Below are positions 29,083 to 38,372 of a stretch of DNA of 64,000 bases, piece after piece. The notes under the pieces are model-generated. The model did no database searches, was not told the DNA's origin, and saw nothing but the letters and a program-made list of their open reading frames with translations. Origin of the DNA: Vibrio barjaei (GTDB lineage: Bacteria > Pseudomonadota > Gammaproteobacteria > Enterobacterales > Vibrionaceae); NCBI RefSeq assembly GCF_001639065.2, contig NZ_LQXO02000026.1:1-64000 (forward strand). Reading direction: 5' to 3'. Positions within the stretch are counted from its first letter, which is position 1. Each line of letters begins with the position of its first letter. Position numbers and translations under genes: made by a program.

Positions 29083-31296
29083 ATGAGCTACGAATTAGAT
29101 GAAGAGATTCTACAGGACTTTCTAGTAGAAGCGGGTGAGATACTCGAGTTGCTTTCAGAGCAGCTAGTCGAACTAGAGAACAACCCTGAAGATAAAGATC
29201 TTTTGAATGCGATATTTAGAGGCTTTCATACCGTAAAAGGTGGTGCGGGATTTCTAGCATTAACTGAACTTGTTGATACCTGCCATGGTGCCGAAAACGT
29301 CTTCGATATCCTTCGAAACGGCCAGCGCTCAGTGAGTGCCAGTCTGATGGATACCATGCTTAAAGCGTTAGACACCGTTAACCATCAGTTCCAATCAGTT
29401 CAGAACATGGCTCCGATTGAACCTGCCGATCCTGCACTGCTCGAGGAACTTCATCGCCTAAGTAAGCCAGAGTCCGCAGATGAGGCTGTAGCTCCTACGG
29501 TTGAAATCCCAGAACCTCCGACCGTCTCTGAGCCAGAACTCAGTGTGGTTGAATCTACAACGGTGGTGCAAGGCGACTCCATCGATGACATTACTCAAGA
29601 TGAGTTTGAGCGTCTTTTAGATGAGCTTCATGGCAAAGGCAGTGGCCCGAGTAAAGTTGCGGCTGCGCCTACCATTTCCGCGGTGGATAGTGCGCCCGTG
29701 GCGCCAGCGGAACTTAGTTCGTCAGACATCACGGACGATGAGTTTGAAAAACTGTTGGACGAACTGCATGGTGTTGGGAAGGGACCTTCTGCGTCAGATG
29801 TTGCCCCAGCGGCGACACCTGTAGTGGCCTCTAAGCCAGAGATTAAAGATACACCTGCAGGATCTGACAGCGGTGATTTGATGACGGACGAAGAGTTCGA
29901 AAAACTGCTGGATGAATTGCATGGTGTCGGCAAGGGGCCTTCTCCAGATGAACTGGATGTAGCAACAAAACCTGCTTCTCAAAACGTTGCAGCGGCGACG
30001 ATTGAGCCTAAAGTAGCAGAACCTACCAAAACGGCGGCACCCGCTGTTGCACCAGCCCCAGAAAAATCCTTACCAGCGGAAAGCAAGAACACGGCAGTAC
30101 AGGTCAAGAAACCACAGGCCGAAGCAACAGTTCGCGTTGATACTTCAACATTGGATACCATCATGAACATGGTTGGTGAGCTGGTGTTGGTCCGTAACCG
30201 CTTAGTAAGTCTTGGTCTAAACAGCAATGATGAAGAGATGTCTAAAGCGGTATCCAATCTCGATGTTGTGACAGCAGATCTGCAAGGCGCGGTAATGAAA
30301 ACCCGCATGCAGCCTATCAAGAAAGTCTTCGGTCGCTTCCCACGAGTGGTGAGAGACTTGGCGCGTAGCCTTAACAAGGACATCGTTCTTGAAATGCAAG
30401 GTGAAGATACCGACCTTGATAAGAACTTAGTTGAAGCCCTAGCGGATCCGCTGATTCACTTGGTTCGAAACTCGGTTGACCATGGTGTGGAGATGCCAGA
30501 TGTTCGTGAACAGTCAGGTAAATCTCGCACAGGTAAGATAACGCTTTCTGCCTCGCAAGAAGGTGACCATATCGAACTTGCCATTATCGATGATGGCGGT
30601 GGTATGGACCCTGAGAAGTTGCGCGCTATCGCAGTAAAACGCGGCATGATGGATGAGGATGCCGCGTCTCGTCTAACCGACAAAGAATGCTTTAATCTTA
30701 TCTTTATGCCGGGCTTCTCAAGTAAGGAAAAGATCTCGGATATATCGGGTCGCGGCGTAGGCATGGATGTGGTGAAGACCGCCATTAATACCTTAAACGG
30801 CTCTATCGATATTGACTCAGAGCTCGGCAAAGGCACCAAAATTACCATTAAAGTTCCGCTTACATTAGCGATACTTCCGACCTTGATGGTGGGCGTGGGG
30901 GGTAATCCATTTGCACTGCCTTTGGCAAGCGTGAATGAAATTTTCCACCTAGATTTAAGCCGTACCAATGTGGTTGATGGTCAGCTGACGATCATTGTTC
31001 GTGATAAGTCTATTCCTCTGTTCTATCTGCAAAACTGGCTCGCACCGCATGCGGGTCGAGCGGAACAGCGCACGGGTCATGGGCATGTGGTTATTGTTCA
31101 GATAGGCAGTCAGCGTGTTGGCTTTGTTGTGGATACTTTGATCGGCCAAGAAGAGGTGGTGATTAAACCGCTAGATAGCCTATTACAAGGTACACCGGGC
31201 ATGGCTGGCGCAACCATAACCAGTGATGGCCACATTGCATTGATATTAGACGTACCTGACTTACTTAAGCAGTACGCAGCGGCATCGCGTATCTAA
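29083..31296 (+). CDS. cheA: Chemotaxis histidine kinase CheA
   Basis: 737 aa. The P1 domain (1-130) carries His49 in [10 protein letters not shown]. Residues about 135-350 form a long Pro/Ala/Glu linker with no recognisable P2 fold. It contains three near-copies of an acidic helix (starting at residues 170, 216 and 267) with core DE(F)(E)xLLDELHG. P3 dimerisation, the P4 ATPase ([27 protein letters not shown]) and the P5 CheW-like domain follow. In Vibrio the linker includes the segment (LID) that ParP binds for polar array inheritance. The repeats resemble CheY-docking peptides. Confidence 0.96.
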   Translation: MSYELDEEILQDFLVEAGEILELLSEQLVELENNPEDKDLLNAIFRGFHTVKGGAGFLALTELVDTCHGAENVFDILRNGQRSVSASLMDTMLKALDTVNHQFQSVQNMAPIEPADPALLEELHRLSKPESADEAVAPTVEIPEPPTVSEPELSVVESTTVVQGDSIDDITQDEFERLLDELHGKGSGPSKVAAAPTISAVDSAPVAPAELSSSDITDDEFEKLLDELHGVGKGPSASDVAPAATPVVASKPEIKDTPAGSDSGDLMTDEEFEKLLDELHGVGKGPSPDELDVATKPASQNVAAATIEPKVAEPTKTAAPAVAPAPEKSLPAESKNTAVQVKKPQAEATVRVDTSTLDTIMNMVGELVLVRNRLVSLGLNSNDEEMSKAVSNLDVVTADLQGAVMKTRMQPIKKVFGRFPRVVRDLARSLNKDIVLEMQGEDTDLDKNLVEALADPLIHLVRNSVDHGVEMPDVREQSGKSRTGKITLSASQEGDHIELAIIDDGGGMDPEKLRAIAVKRGMMDEDAASRLTDKECFNLIFMPGFSSKEKISDISGRGVGMDVVKTAINTLNGSIDIDSELGKGTKITIKVPLTLAILPTLMVGVGGNPFALPLASVNEIFHLDLSRTNVVDGQLTIIVRDKSIPLFYLQNWLAPHAGRAEQRTGHGHVVIVQIGSQRVGFVVDTLIGQEEVVIKPLDSLLQGTPGMAGATITSDGHIALILDVPDLLKQYAAASRI
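29590..29946 (+). repeat. Three-fold acidic LLDELHG repeat inside CheA
   Basis: Three in-frame copies of about 22 codons begin at 29590, 29728 and 29881, spaced 46 and 51 codons apart. Cores are [28 protein letters not shown] and [14 protein letters not shown], each followed by a Gly-rich GxGxGPS tail. The second and third copies are almost identical, so the array probably grew by internal duplication. Low-complexity Pro/Ala sequence separates the copies. Confidence 0.9.
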
Positions 31297-31309
31297 TTTA
31301 AGGAAGTCT

Positions 31310-32437
31310 ATGTCACTTAAAGTACTAGTCGTCGACGACTCGAGTTTTTTCCGCAGACGTGTTAGCGATATTATTAATGCGGCACCTCGCTTAGAAGTGG
31401 TTGATGTTGCTGTGAATGGCAAAGAGGCAGTCGAAAAGGCGCTGTCTCTAAAACCCGATGTGATCACAATGGATATAGAGATGCCAGTTATGGATGGCAT
31501 CTCTGCAGTACGTGAGATCATGGCGTCTCAGCCGACCCCGATACTTATGTTCTCGTCTTTGACGCATGAAGGTGCGAAAGCGACTTTGGATGCGCTGGAA
31601 GCCGGTGCTTTAGACTTCATACCAAAGAAGTTTGAAGATATTGCGCGTAACAAAGACGAAGCTGTCAACTTGTTGCAGCAACGTGTGCAGCAAATTGCTA
31701 GCCGCCGTGCATTGTTACGCCGAACACCTATTCGCCCAATCTCAAGACCAACAGGCACGGTAACATCAAGAATTGCTGCTTCACGTGTTGAACCTGCAAC
31801 TAGTGCTGTCAAGACTGCCGCGCCAGTGACCTCAGCCGCACGTTTTCGTGCTAGTGGTAAATCATATCAACTGACAGCGATTGGTACTTCAACGGGCGGA
31901 CCGGTCGCTCTGCAAAAGATCTTAACCAAGTTACCTGTTAATTATCCTCACCCGATTTTGCTTGTTCAGCATATGCCTGCGACGTTCACTGCGGCCTTTG
32001 CGGCACGACTTAATTCCCTTTGCCAAATTACGGTCAAAGAAGCGGCGGATGGCGATATGTTGCAACCTGGCGTTGCATATTTGGCGCCCGGCGGAATGCA
32101 GATGATGCTTGAGGGACGCCCTGGGAATACCAAGATCCGCATCATTGATGGTGGCGAACGCATGAATTATAAACCTTGTGTTGATGTCACTTTTGGTTCT
32201 GCTGCCAAGATTTATCAAGACAAAGTGCTGTCGATGATATTAACTGGAATGGGTGCAGATGGCAGAGAAGGCGCTCGTATGCTTAAAGCTGCGGGATCGA
32301 CTATTTGGGCTCAAGACGAAGAGTCTTGCGTAGTTTATGGCATGCCTCAGGCTGTAGCGAAAGCAGGTATTTCGACGGAAGATCTGCCGTTGGAGCGCAT
32401 CGCCGAACGTATTTTAGTAGAGCTCAAGAGGCACTAA
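31310..32437 (+). CDS. cheB: Chemoreceptor methylesterase CheB
   Basis: 375 aa. An N-terminal receiver domain with Asp55 in [11 protein letters not shown] is joined by a basic Arg/Thr/Ala linker to the methylesterase domain (about 182-375). The catalytic Ser lies in GTSTGGP, the His in VQHMP and the Asp in [10 protein letters not shown]. Phosphorylation by CheA activates it to remove receptor methyl groups. The partner CheR is not encoded in this window, as is usual for vibrios. The parC gene starts 3 bases downstream. Confidence 0.96.
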   Translation: MSLKVLVVDDSSFFRRRVSDIINAAPRLEVVDVAVNGKEAVEKALSLKPDVITMDIEMPVMDGISAVREIMASQPTPILMFSSLTHEGAKATLDALEAGALDFIPKKFEDIARNKDEAVNLLQQRVQQIASRRALLRRTPIRPISRPTGTVTSRIAASRVEPATSAVKTAAPVTSAARFRASGKSYQLTAIGTSTGGPVALQKILTKLPVNYPHPILLVQHMPATFTAAFAARLNSLCQITVKEAADGDMLQPGVAYLAPGGMQMMLEGRPGNTKIRIIDGGERMNYKPCVDVTFGSAAKIYQDKVLSMILTGMGADGREGARMLKAAGSTIWAQDEESCVVYGMPQAVAKAGISTEDLPLERIAERILVELKRH

Positions 32438-32439
32438 CT

Positions 32440-33219
32440 ATGATTGTTTGGAGCGTGGCTAACCAAAAAGGTGGAGTGGGAAAAACCACTACCACGGTAA
32501 CTTTAGCGGGACTATTGAGTCAAAAGGGGCATCGAGTTTTGTTAATCGATACCGACCCTCATGCGTCATTGACCACCTATCTGGGTATGGATTCGGACGA
32601 GCTGACTCATAGCTTGTTTGATTTGTTCCAACTGAAAGAATTCAGTGAGACACGCGTTAAAGCGTTAATTCACCAGACCGAGATAGATAATATTGATATT
32701 TTGCCTGCTCATATGTCGCTGGCGACACTCGATCGCGTTATGGGCAATCGCAGTGGTATGGGACTTATCTTAAAACGCGCATTATTGGCACTTCGTGATG
32801 AGTACGATTATGTGTTGATAGACTGTCCACCAATACTAGGTGTGATGATGGTTAATGCGTTGGCGGCGAGTGATAGGATTTTAATCCCAGTGCAGACCGA
32901 GTTTTTAGCTATGAAAGGGCTGGAAAGAATGGTGCGGACGTTGGCTATCATGCAGAAGTCACGTCAACGTCCATTCAAAGTAACTATTGTCCCTACCATG
33001 TATGACAAACGGACTCGTGCATCTTTACAAACCCTGACTCAGCTTAAACACGATTACCCATCGCAAGTTTGGAGCTCCGCAGTACCTATCGATACTAAAT
33101 TTAGAGATGCAAGTCTTAAGCACTTACCTGCGTCGCATTTTGCCGCAGGAAGTCGTGGCGTATTTGCCTATAAGCAGTTGCTGATTTATCTAGAGAGGTT
33201 GGCTCAAGATGAAAGCTGA
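32440..33219 (+). CDS. parC: ParC, ParA-like ATPase for polar chemotaxis arrays
   Basis: 259 aa from ATG 32440, with AAGAGG at 32425-32430. Deviant Walker A KGGVGKTTT (about residues 10-18), a TDPHASLTTYLG switch I and DCPPILG are the ParA/MinD signatures. In V. cholerae and V. parahaemolyticus ParC forms polar gradients that recruit the chemotaxis array to the old pole through ParP. The conserved cheB-parC-parP-cheW order identifies it. The longer frame upstream overlaps cheB and is not used. Confidence 0.93.
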   Translation: MIVWSVANQKGGVGKTTTTVTLAGLLSQKGHRVLLIDTDPHASLTTYLGMDSDELTHSLFDLFQLKEFSETRVKALIHQTEIDNIDILPAHMSLATLDRVMGNRSGMGLILKRALLALRDEYDYVLIDCPPILGVMMVNALAASDRILIPVQTEFLAMKGLERMVRTLAIMQKSRQRPFKVTIVPTMYDKRTRASLQTLTQLKHDYPSQVWSSAVPIDTKFRDASLKHLPASHFAAGSRGVFAYKQLLIYLERLAQDES

Positions 33220-34216
33220 TACGGCTCCCCTCTCCAGCGAACAGGCGCTAGACGATTACTTTACGTCATTATTGGGGCTAGAAGATGGCTTTGATCTCGA
33301 TAATGGTGAGTCTGAGCAAATCGAAGAGAGTGAACCGGGTTCTCATGTTGAATCTTCAGAAGCTGAGGCATCCACAGAGATCCAAAACTCACAATCTACG
33401 TGGCAGCCTGAAGTTCAGTTAAGCCAACCAAAAGAAGTAGCACGCTCCTACGACGAACTTATCGCGGAAGCTGAACAGCCCGATCTGCAACATCTTGAGA
33501 AGCTGTTTAGTGGATTGCAGCATCAGCCAGAAGTTCAGGCTCTCGAAGAGTCAATAGTTACTGAGCCAGAGGTGGCAGTTCAGGTTGAGTCAGGGCAAGT
33601 TGTTGTTGAACCAGCAACTGAAGAGATTCAATCGTGGGATCTTGAAGTAACCTCTGATGTAACTCGTGGCATTAAAGTTGACTCTGAAATTGCCGATACA
33701 GTTGAGGTAGAACTTGATACCGCAGATGCTGGTTCTATTGAACAGAACGTTTGGCAAAATGGCGAACGCACAGAGGGTTTTCAGGTGCTGTATTTTGACG
33801 TCAATGGTATGACGTTTGCTGTACCTCTGGATGAGCTGGGTGGTATCCACCAGATTGGGGAATTAAACCATTTGATTGGTAAACCCGCTTGGTATCTGGG
33901 ACTGCAGTCGAGTCGTGATAGCCAACTTGATGTGGTGGATACGGCGATGTGGGTAATGCCAGATGTTCTCAATGACGATAGCTACAAAGATGCCTATGAG
34001 TATATTGTGATGTTAGGTGAGAGTCATTGGGGACTCGCATCCACAGAACTTAAAGGTACTGAGCTACTTAGGCCAGAAGCGGTGCGCTGGAGAGAGAAAT
34101 CCGGTAAGCGTCCTTGGCTTGCTGGGATGGTAAAAGAACAAATGTGTGCGTTAGTTCATGTGTCTGAGCTAATTGACATGCTTAATGCTGGATTAGATGT
34201 TAAATCGGTACAGTAA
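33209..34216 (+). CDS. parP: ParP, array-anchoring CheW-like protein
   Basis: 335 aa, overlapping parC by 11 bases. Residues 1-185 are an acidic, Glu/Val/Ser-rich linker without a predictable fold. Residues about 190-330 form a CheW-like domain (FQVLYFDVNGMTFAVPLDEL, then GKPAWYLGL). ParP joins ParC to CheA and receptors and keeps the array polar. The assignment is by position and by the C-terminal domain; the linker resembles nothing recognisable. Confidence 0.9.
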   Translation: MKADTAPLSSEQALDDYFTSLLGLEDGFDLDNGESEQIEESEPGSHVESSEAEASTEIQNSQSTWQPEVQLSQPKEVARSYDELIAEAEQPDLQHLEKLFSGLQHQPEVQALEESIVTEPEVAVQVESGQVVVEPATEEIQSWDLEVTSDVTRGIKVDSEIADTVEVELDTADAGSIEQNVWQNGERTEGFQVLYFDVNGMTFAVPLDELGGIHQIGELNHLIGKPAWYLGLQSSRDSQLDVVDTAMWVMPDVLNDDSYKDAYEYIVMLGESHWGLASTELKGTELLRPEAVRWREKSGKRPWLAGMVKEQMCALVHVSELIDMLNAGLDVKSVQ

Positions 34217-34287
34217 CCAACAAAATTAATGCTATTTGCTTCCATTTTTATCATGAAGCAAGGCAGAAATGAATTGAGAGGAAGACT

Positions 34288-34782
34288 ATGTCTCAAACGA
34301 TGGATGTTGAACTAAGAAAAGATCAAGCTAACGATGAAGTACTGCAATGGGTGACGTTTCAGTTAGAAGAAGAAACCTACGGCATCAATGTTATGCAAGT
34401 TCGAGAAGTACTTCGTTATACAGAGATAGCGCCTGTACCTGGAGCACCAGATTACGTATTGGGCATTATTAACCTGCGTGGCAACGTGGTCACGGTGATT
34501 GATACTCGTTCACGCTTTGGTCTGATGCCTGGTGAAATCACTGATAATACTCGTATCATTGTTATCGAATCTGAACGTCAAGTTATTGGCATTTTAGTCG
34601 ACAGCGTGGCTGAAGTAGTTTATCTGCGCTCCTCTGAAATTGATACTACGCCAAGTGTTGGTACAGATGAAAGCGCGAAGTTCATTCAAGGGGTGAGCAA
34701 CCGTGAAGGCAAACTATTGATTCTTGTTGACCTAAATAAACTGCTCTCGGAAGATGAGTGGGACGAAATGGCTTACCTATAA
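34288..34782 (+). CDS. cheW: Chemotaxis coupling protein CheW
   Basis: 164 aa single SH3-pair CheW domain. WVTFQLEEETYGINVMQVRE, the GIINLRGNVVTVIDTRSRFG core and the C-terminal LILVDLNKLL are all conserved. It links receptors to CheA P5. GAGAGGAAG upstream gives a good ribosome-binding site. The stop TAA shares its last A with the ATG of the next gene. Confidence 0.97.
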   Translation: MSQTMDVELRKDQANDEVLQWVTFQLEEETYGINVMQVREVLRYTEIAPVPGAPDYVLGIINLRGNVVTVIDTRSRFGLMPGEITDNTRIIVIESERQVIGILVDSVAEVVYLRSSEIDTTPSVGTDESAKFIQGVSNREGKLLILVDLNKLLSEDEWDEMAYL

Positions 34783-35285
34783 TGATTGACTCTGTGTCTT
34801 TGATGTCACCACTGCTTTGGGGAGCGGTGGCATTAGCAATTATTCTCTTTGTATGGTTGGTAAAGGTTCATCGTGGCCTGAATCTGCATAAGGCACATGC
34901 TCGTCAGCAAAAGCGAGCGTTAGAGAAAGATGTAGAAAAGTGCAATAAACAGCTTCTTGAAGTACGTTCAGTGCTAGTTGGACTTGGTCAGAAAGTATCT
35001 GAACAAGAGGAAATTATAGCTCACTTAACCGAGCGTATTATTGAGCTGGAAAATGTCGATAGTGATGGTCGTTTGTACACTCGCGCTAACAAAATGGTCA
35101 AACTGGGAGCGGATATCAACGAGCTTATCGAAGAGTGCGAACTACCAAAGGCGGAAGCAGAGCTGATGCTTTCGCTGCAGAACAAAATTGCGGGCAAAGA
35201 AAAAGTGCCGCCTTTACACAAGGCAAAACAACCTGTTCGAGTACCTGCTAACCAAGGTTATTCCTCCCTTAAAAAGAATAGATAG
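34782..35285 (+). CDS. DUF2802 membrane-anchored coiled-coil protein
   Basis: 167 aa from ATG 34782, overlapping the cheW stop by one base. One N-terminal membrane segment (about residues 11-27, WGAVALAIILFVWLVKV) is followed by a coiled coil (about 35-95) and a small helical domain (KMVKLGADINELIEECELPKAEAELM), a DUF2802 pattern. A gene of this type ends the chemotaxis operon in Vibrio. Its function is unknown; co-transcription suggests a role in motility or array organisation, but nothing in the sequence proves this. Confidence 0.85.
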   Translation: MIDSVSLMSPLLWGAVALAIILFVWLVKVHRGLNLHKAHARQQKRALEKDVEKCNKQLLEVRSVLVGLGQKVSEQEEIIAHLTERIIELENVDSDGRLYTRANKMVKLGADINELIEECELPKAEAELMLSLQNKIAGKEKVPPLHKAKQPVRVPANQGYSSLKKNR

Positions 35286-35293
35286 GCGTAACG

Positions 35294-35330
35294 GAACATC
35301 AATAACCCATTGATGTTCTTGTTCTATTTT
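35294..35330 (+). terminator. Terminator at the end of the chemotaxis operon
   Basis: A perfect 10-bp stem GAACATCAAT/ATTGATGTTC (35294-35303 with 35309-35318) closes a 5-nt loop and runs into TTGTTCTATTTT. The remaining part of the gap to ccmA (to 35574) is AT-rich and shows no further gene or clear promoter. Confidence 0.75.
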
Positions 35331-35574
35331 AATAACAACGTTAACAATTCTTTACCTTTTTCTAGTCGTCATAGGTATACGGTTTGCTATTCTATGGTTC
35401 GGTATGATATGACAGATTAAGAAAATATATACTACTTTGTGGGTATATATTTCGTTTTAAGAACAGCAATTTATAGTTTCTTACCAAGTTTCGTGAAGCG
35501 AGTTTGATCATTATCGTTTAACGCTATTTTAGCTATGGTAAGATGGACGCCCTGTCGAACCAGTACGTAAATGA

Positions 35575-36192
35575 ATGTTAGAAGTAACAAAATTAACAGC
35601 GATTCGCGATGACCGCGTATTATTTGAGAATTTATCTTTTTCTTTACAATTAGGCGATCTCGTACAGATTGAGGGCCGAAACGGTACCGGTAAAACTACG
35701 CTGATGCGTATTGTTGCTGGACTGGGAGATAAAGAAGAAGGTGAGATCAAATGGAACGGTGAAAAAATCGAATCCAGTCGGGAAGATTATCACCAATCTT
35801 TGTTGTTTCTAGGACACCAAACTGGCGTCAAACGCGATCTTACCGCGTTCGAAAATCTAAAGTTTTATCAGTCTATTCATGCTCCTGACACATCGACGGA
35901 ACAGATTTTTTCTGCGTTAACTCAAGTCGGCCTTGCTGGTCGAGAAGATGTACCTGTTGCTCAACTTTCAGCAGGTCAACAACGCAGAGTAGCATTGGCT
36001 CGTCTTTGGCTCAGTAAGCAACCATTGTGGATTTTGGATGAACCACTGACAGCGATCGACAAGCAGGGTGTTAAAGTGCTAGAAGATCTATTTCTCAATC
36101 ATGCGGAACAGGGCGGTATCGTATTGTTAACGACTCACCAAGATATGTTTAGCGACAATCCTAAGCTCAAAAAGATCAAACTTGGAGAGTAG
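35575..36192 (+). CDS. ccmA: Heme exporter ATPase CcmA
   Basis: 205 aa ABC ATPase of the system I cytochrome c maturation pathway. Walker [10 protein letters not shown] (about 34-42), signature [14 protein letters not shown] and Walker B LWILDEPL are complete. With CcmB and CcmC it releases heme-loaded CcmE. It is the first gene of a nine-gene operon, ccmABCDEFGHI, in which almost every neighbour overlaps or abuts. Confidence 0.96.
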   Translation: MLEVTKLTAIRDDRVLFENLSFSLQLGDLVQIEGRNGTGKTTLMRIVAGLGDKEEGEIKWNGEKIESSREDYHQSLLFLGHQTGVKRDLTAFENLKFYQSIHAPDTSTEQIFSALTQVGLAGREDVPVAQLSAGQQRRVALARLWLSKQPLWILDEPLTAIDKQGVKVLEDLFLNHAEQGGIVLLTTHQDMFSDNPKLKKIKLGE

Positions 36193-36193
36193 T

Positions 36194-36862
36194 ATGATTG
36201 CGTCCATGATGAAAATAATCCGTCGAGAGCTACTCATTGCATTTCGTCGTCAAGCCGATATTTTCAATCCACTATGGTTTTTCATCATAGTGATTACTCT
36301 TTTTCCATTAAGTATCGGGCCTGAGCCAAACTTACTGGCGCGTATTGCTGCTGGTATTGTGTGGGTAGCCGCTTTGCTTTCTGCACTCTTGTCATTGGAG
36401 CGACTGTTTAAAGATGACTTCCAAGATGGGTCTCTTGAACAGATGATGCTCATGCCTATTCCCCTGCAACTGGTTGTTATAGCTAAAATTATCGCTCACT
36501 GGTTGCTGACAGGACTGCCTCTTATCATTATTAGTCCACTGCTGGCGATTTTGCTATCACTGGACTCAAATACATGGATTGCTGTCGTCTTAACTTTATT
36601 GGTGGGGACACCTACCTTGAGTTTTATAGGCGCTATCGGTGTTGCATTGACTGTAGGGTTGCAAAAAGGTGGGGTGCTACTGAGCTTGCTCGTATTGCCT
36701 CTCTATATTCCTATTCTAATATTTGCTACTTCTGCGATTGATGCTGCATCATTGGGTGTTGCGTATAATGGTCAGTTAGCTTTGCTAGCTGCTATGTTAG
36801 CCGGAGCCATGACTCTGACTCCGTTTGCTATCAGTGCCGCACTAAGAGTTAGCGTAAACTAA
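36194..36862 (+). CDS. ccmB: Heme exporter membrane subunit CcmB
   Basis: 222 aa, six hydrophobic segments, the usual CcmB length. It starts at ATG 36194, one base after the ccmA stop; the frame extends back to TTG 36182 inside ccmA without need. The FRRQADIFNPLWFF start and the SLERLFKDDFQDGSLEQM loop are family features. It acts with CcmA in the inner membrane. Confidence 0.95.
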   Translation: MIASMMKIIRRELLIAFRRQADIFNPLWFFIIVITLFPLSIGPEPNLLARIAAGIVWVAALLSALLSLERLFKDDFQDGSLEQMMLMPIPLQLVVIAKIIAHWLLTGLPLIIISPLLAILLSLDSNTWIAVVLTLLVGTPTLSFIGAIGVALTVGLQKGGVLLSLLVLPLYIPILIFATSAIDAASLGVAYNGQLALLAAMLAGAMTLTPFAISAALRVSVN

Positions 36863-36928
36863 AAATATACCACGCTTACATTGCCGATTCGGCGATGAGA
36901 GAAATGTCGTCAAAGAGTGAGAAACACT

Positions 36929-37678
36929 ATGTGGAAATGGCTCCATCCTTATGCCAAACCCGAAACCACTTACCAATTGTGCGGTAAGCTTTTACCATGG
37001 TTTGCCACGATAGCATTGCTATGCTTATCTATCGGCACCATCTGGGGGCTTGCGTTTGCACCTGCAGATTATCAACAAGGTGACAGCTTCCGTATTATCT
37101 ATATTCATGTCCCTTCTGCGATCTGGTCTATGGGTGTGTATATGTCGATGGCGATTGCAGCATTTATTGGCTTGGTGTGGCAAGTTAAACTGTCTAGCTT
37201 AGCCGCACTAGCTATGGCGCCGATCGGTGCTGTATTTACATTTATTGCCTTACTTACTGGCGCAGTTTGGGGTAAACCGATGTGGGGAGCATGGTGGGTT
37301 TGGGATGCTCGTTTAACTTCCGAGTTGATTCTGTTATTCCTCTACTTGGGTGTTATCGCTCTTTACCATGCGTTTGACGATCAAAAAACTGCGGCTAAGG
37401 CGGCGGGCATTTTGGCGATAGTTGGTGTCATCAACCTACCCATTATCCATTTCTCGGTAGAATGGTGGAACACGTTACACCAAGGTGCAACGATTACTAA
37501 GTTCGCTAAGCCATCTATTTCGAGCGACATGTTATGGCCACTGCTACTGAATATTTTCGGATTTGCCTTCTTCTTCGGAGCTGTGACGATGATTCGTTTA
37601 CGTAATGAGATCATCAATAAAGAGGGGCATCGCCCGTGGGTGATCAAACTGGCTGAACAAGCCAAGCAAAGAGGTTAG
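36929..37678 (+). CDS. ccmC: Heme handling protein CcmC
   Basis: 249 aa from ATG 36929 (MWKWLHPYAKPETTY); GTG 36917 is an alternative. Six membrane helices surround the tryptophan-rich heme-binding motif WGAWWVWDARLTSELILLFL (about 120-139). Two conserved His residues flank it. CcmC loads heme onto CcmE. A 66-base gap separates it from ccmB, the longest within the operon. Confidence 0.95.
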   Translation: MWKWLHPYAKPETTYQLCGKLLPWFATIALLCLSIGTIWGLAFAPADYQQGDSFRIIYIHVPSAIWSMGVYMSMAIAAFIGLVWQVKLSSLAALAMAPIGAVFTFIALLTGAVWGKPMWGAWWVWDARLTSELILLFLYLGVIALYHAFDDQKTAAKAAGILAIVGVINLPIIHFSVEWWNTLHQGATITKFAKPSISSDMLWPLLLNIFGFAFFFGAVTMIRLRNEIINKEGHRPWVIKLAEQAKQRG

Positions 37679-37683
37679 ATATT

Positions 37684-37890
37684 ATGCATTTTGAATCTTT
37701 GGGTGATTTTTTCGCTATGGGAGGTTATGCCTCCTATGTTTGGAGTGCATTTGGCATCACCTTTTTGTCCATGATTATTCTTCTTGTGACTAGCGTGTCA
37801 CGAGGAAAAAAACTACTTAAAGACGTTCAAGCTAAAGTCGATAGGCAGGCGCGTATCGAAGCAGCGAAAAATATGGAGAACACTCTATGA
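37684..37890 (+). CDS. ccmD: Heme exporter small subunit CcmD
   Basis: 68 aa with one transmembrane helix (about residues 16-38, [21 protein letters not shown]) and a basic cytoplasmic tail. CcmD stabilises the CcmC-CcmE complex. It begins [20 protein letters not shown], the typical CcmD start, and overlaps ccmE by 4 bases. Confidence 0.93.
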   Translation: MHFESLGDFFAMGGYASYVWSAFGITFLSMIILLVTSVSRGKKLLKDVQAKVDRQARIEAAKNMENTL

Positions 37891-38372
37891 ACCCAAGGCG
37901 TAAGAAAAGGCTCGGCATTATTCTGGCCATTTTCATTGGTATCGGTGCGACTGTTGGCTTGATCATTTATGCACTTAATCAAAACATGGATCTGTTCTAT
38001 ACACCAACGGAATTGGTGAATGGTAAGAAAGACGGCTCAAAACCTGAAATTGGCCAACGTCTGCGTATTGGTGGAATGGTGGTTGCAGGTTCGGTAAGTC
38101 GTGATACAGAATCACTGCGCGTCAGCTTCGATTTAGCTGATGTCGGTCCTAAGGTGACAGTGGTTTATGATGGTATTCTTCCTGACTTGTTCCGTGAAGG
38201 GCAGGGCATTGTTGCTCAAGGAGTATTAGTGGAGCCTACTAAGATTGAGGCTTTTGAAGTACTAGCTAAGCACGATGAAGAATACATGCCTCCTGAAGTA
38301 GCAGAAGCTATGAAGAAGACGCATGAACCACTGCAATATTCTCAAGAACAGAAACAAGGAAGCGGTCAATGA
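37887..38372 (+). CDS. ccmE: Periplasmic heme chaperone CcmE
   Basis: 161 aa. An N-terminal membrane anchor (about residues 8-30) precedes an OB-fold domain. The His that binds heme covalently lies in [13 protein letters not shown] (about residue 128), with the conserved Tyr nearby. CcmE receives heme from CcmC and passes it to CcmF/CcmH. Overlaps both ccmD and ccmF by 4 bases. Confidence 0.96.
   Translation: MNPRRKKRLGIILAIFIGIGATVGLIIYALNQNMDLFYTPTELVNGKKDGSKPEIGQRLRIGGMVVAGSVSRDTESLRVSFDLADVGPKVTVVYDGILPDLFREGQGIVAQGVLVEPTKIEAFEVLAKHDEEYMPPEVAEAMKKTHEPLQYSQEQKQGSGQ

Noticed and set aside
29979..30383. Antisense frame over the CheA linker and P3
   Set aside because: Arises from the repetitive Ala/Pro/Glu codons of the linker; no start signal or domain.
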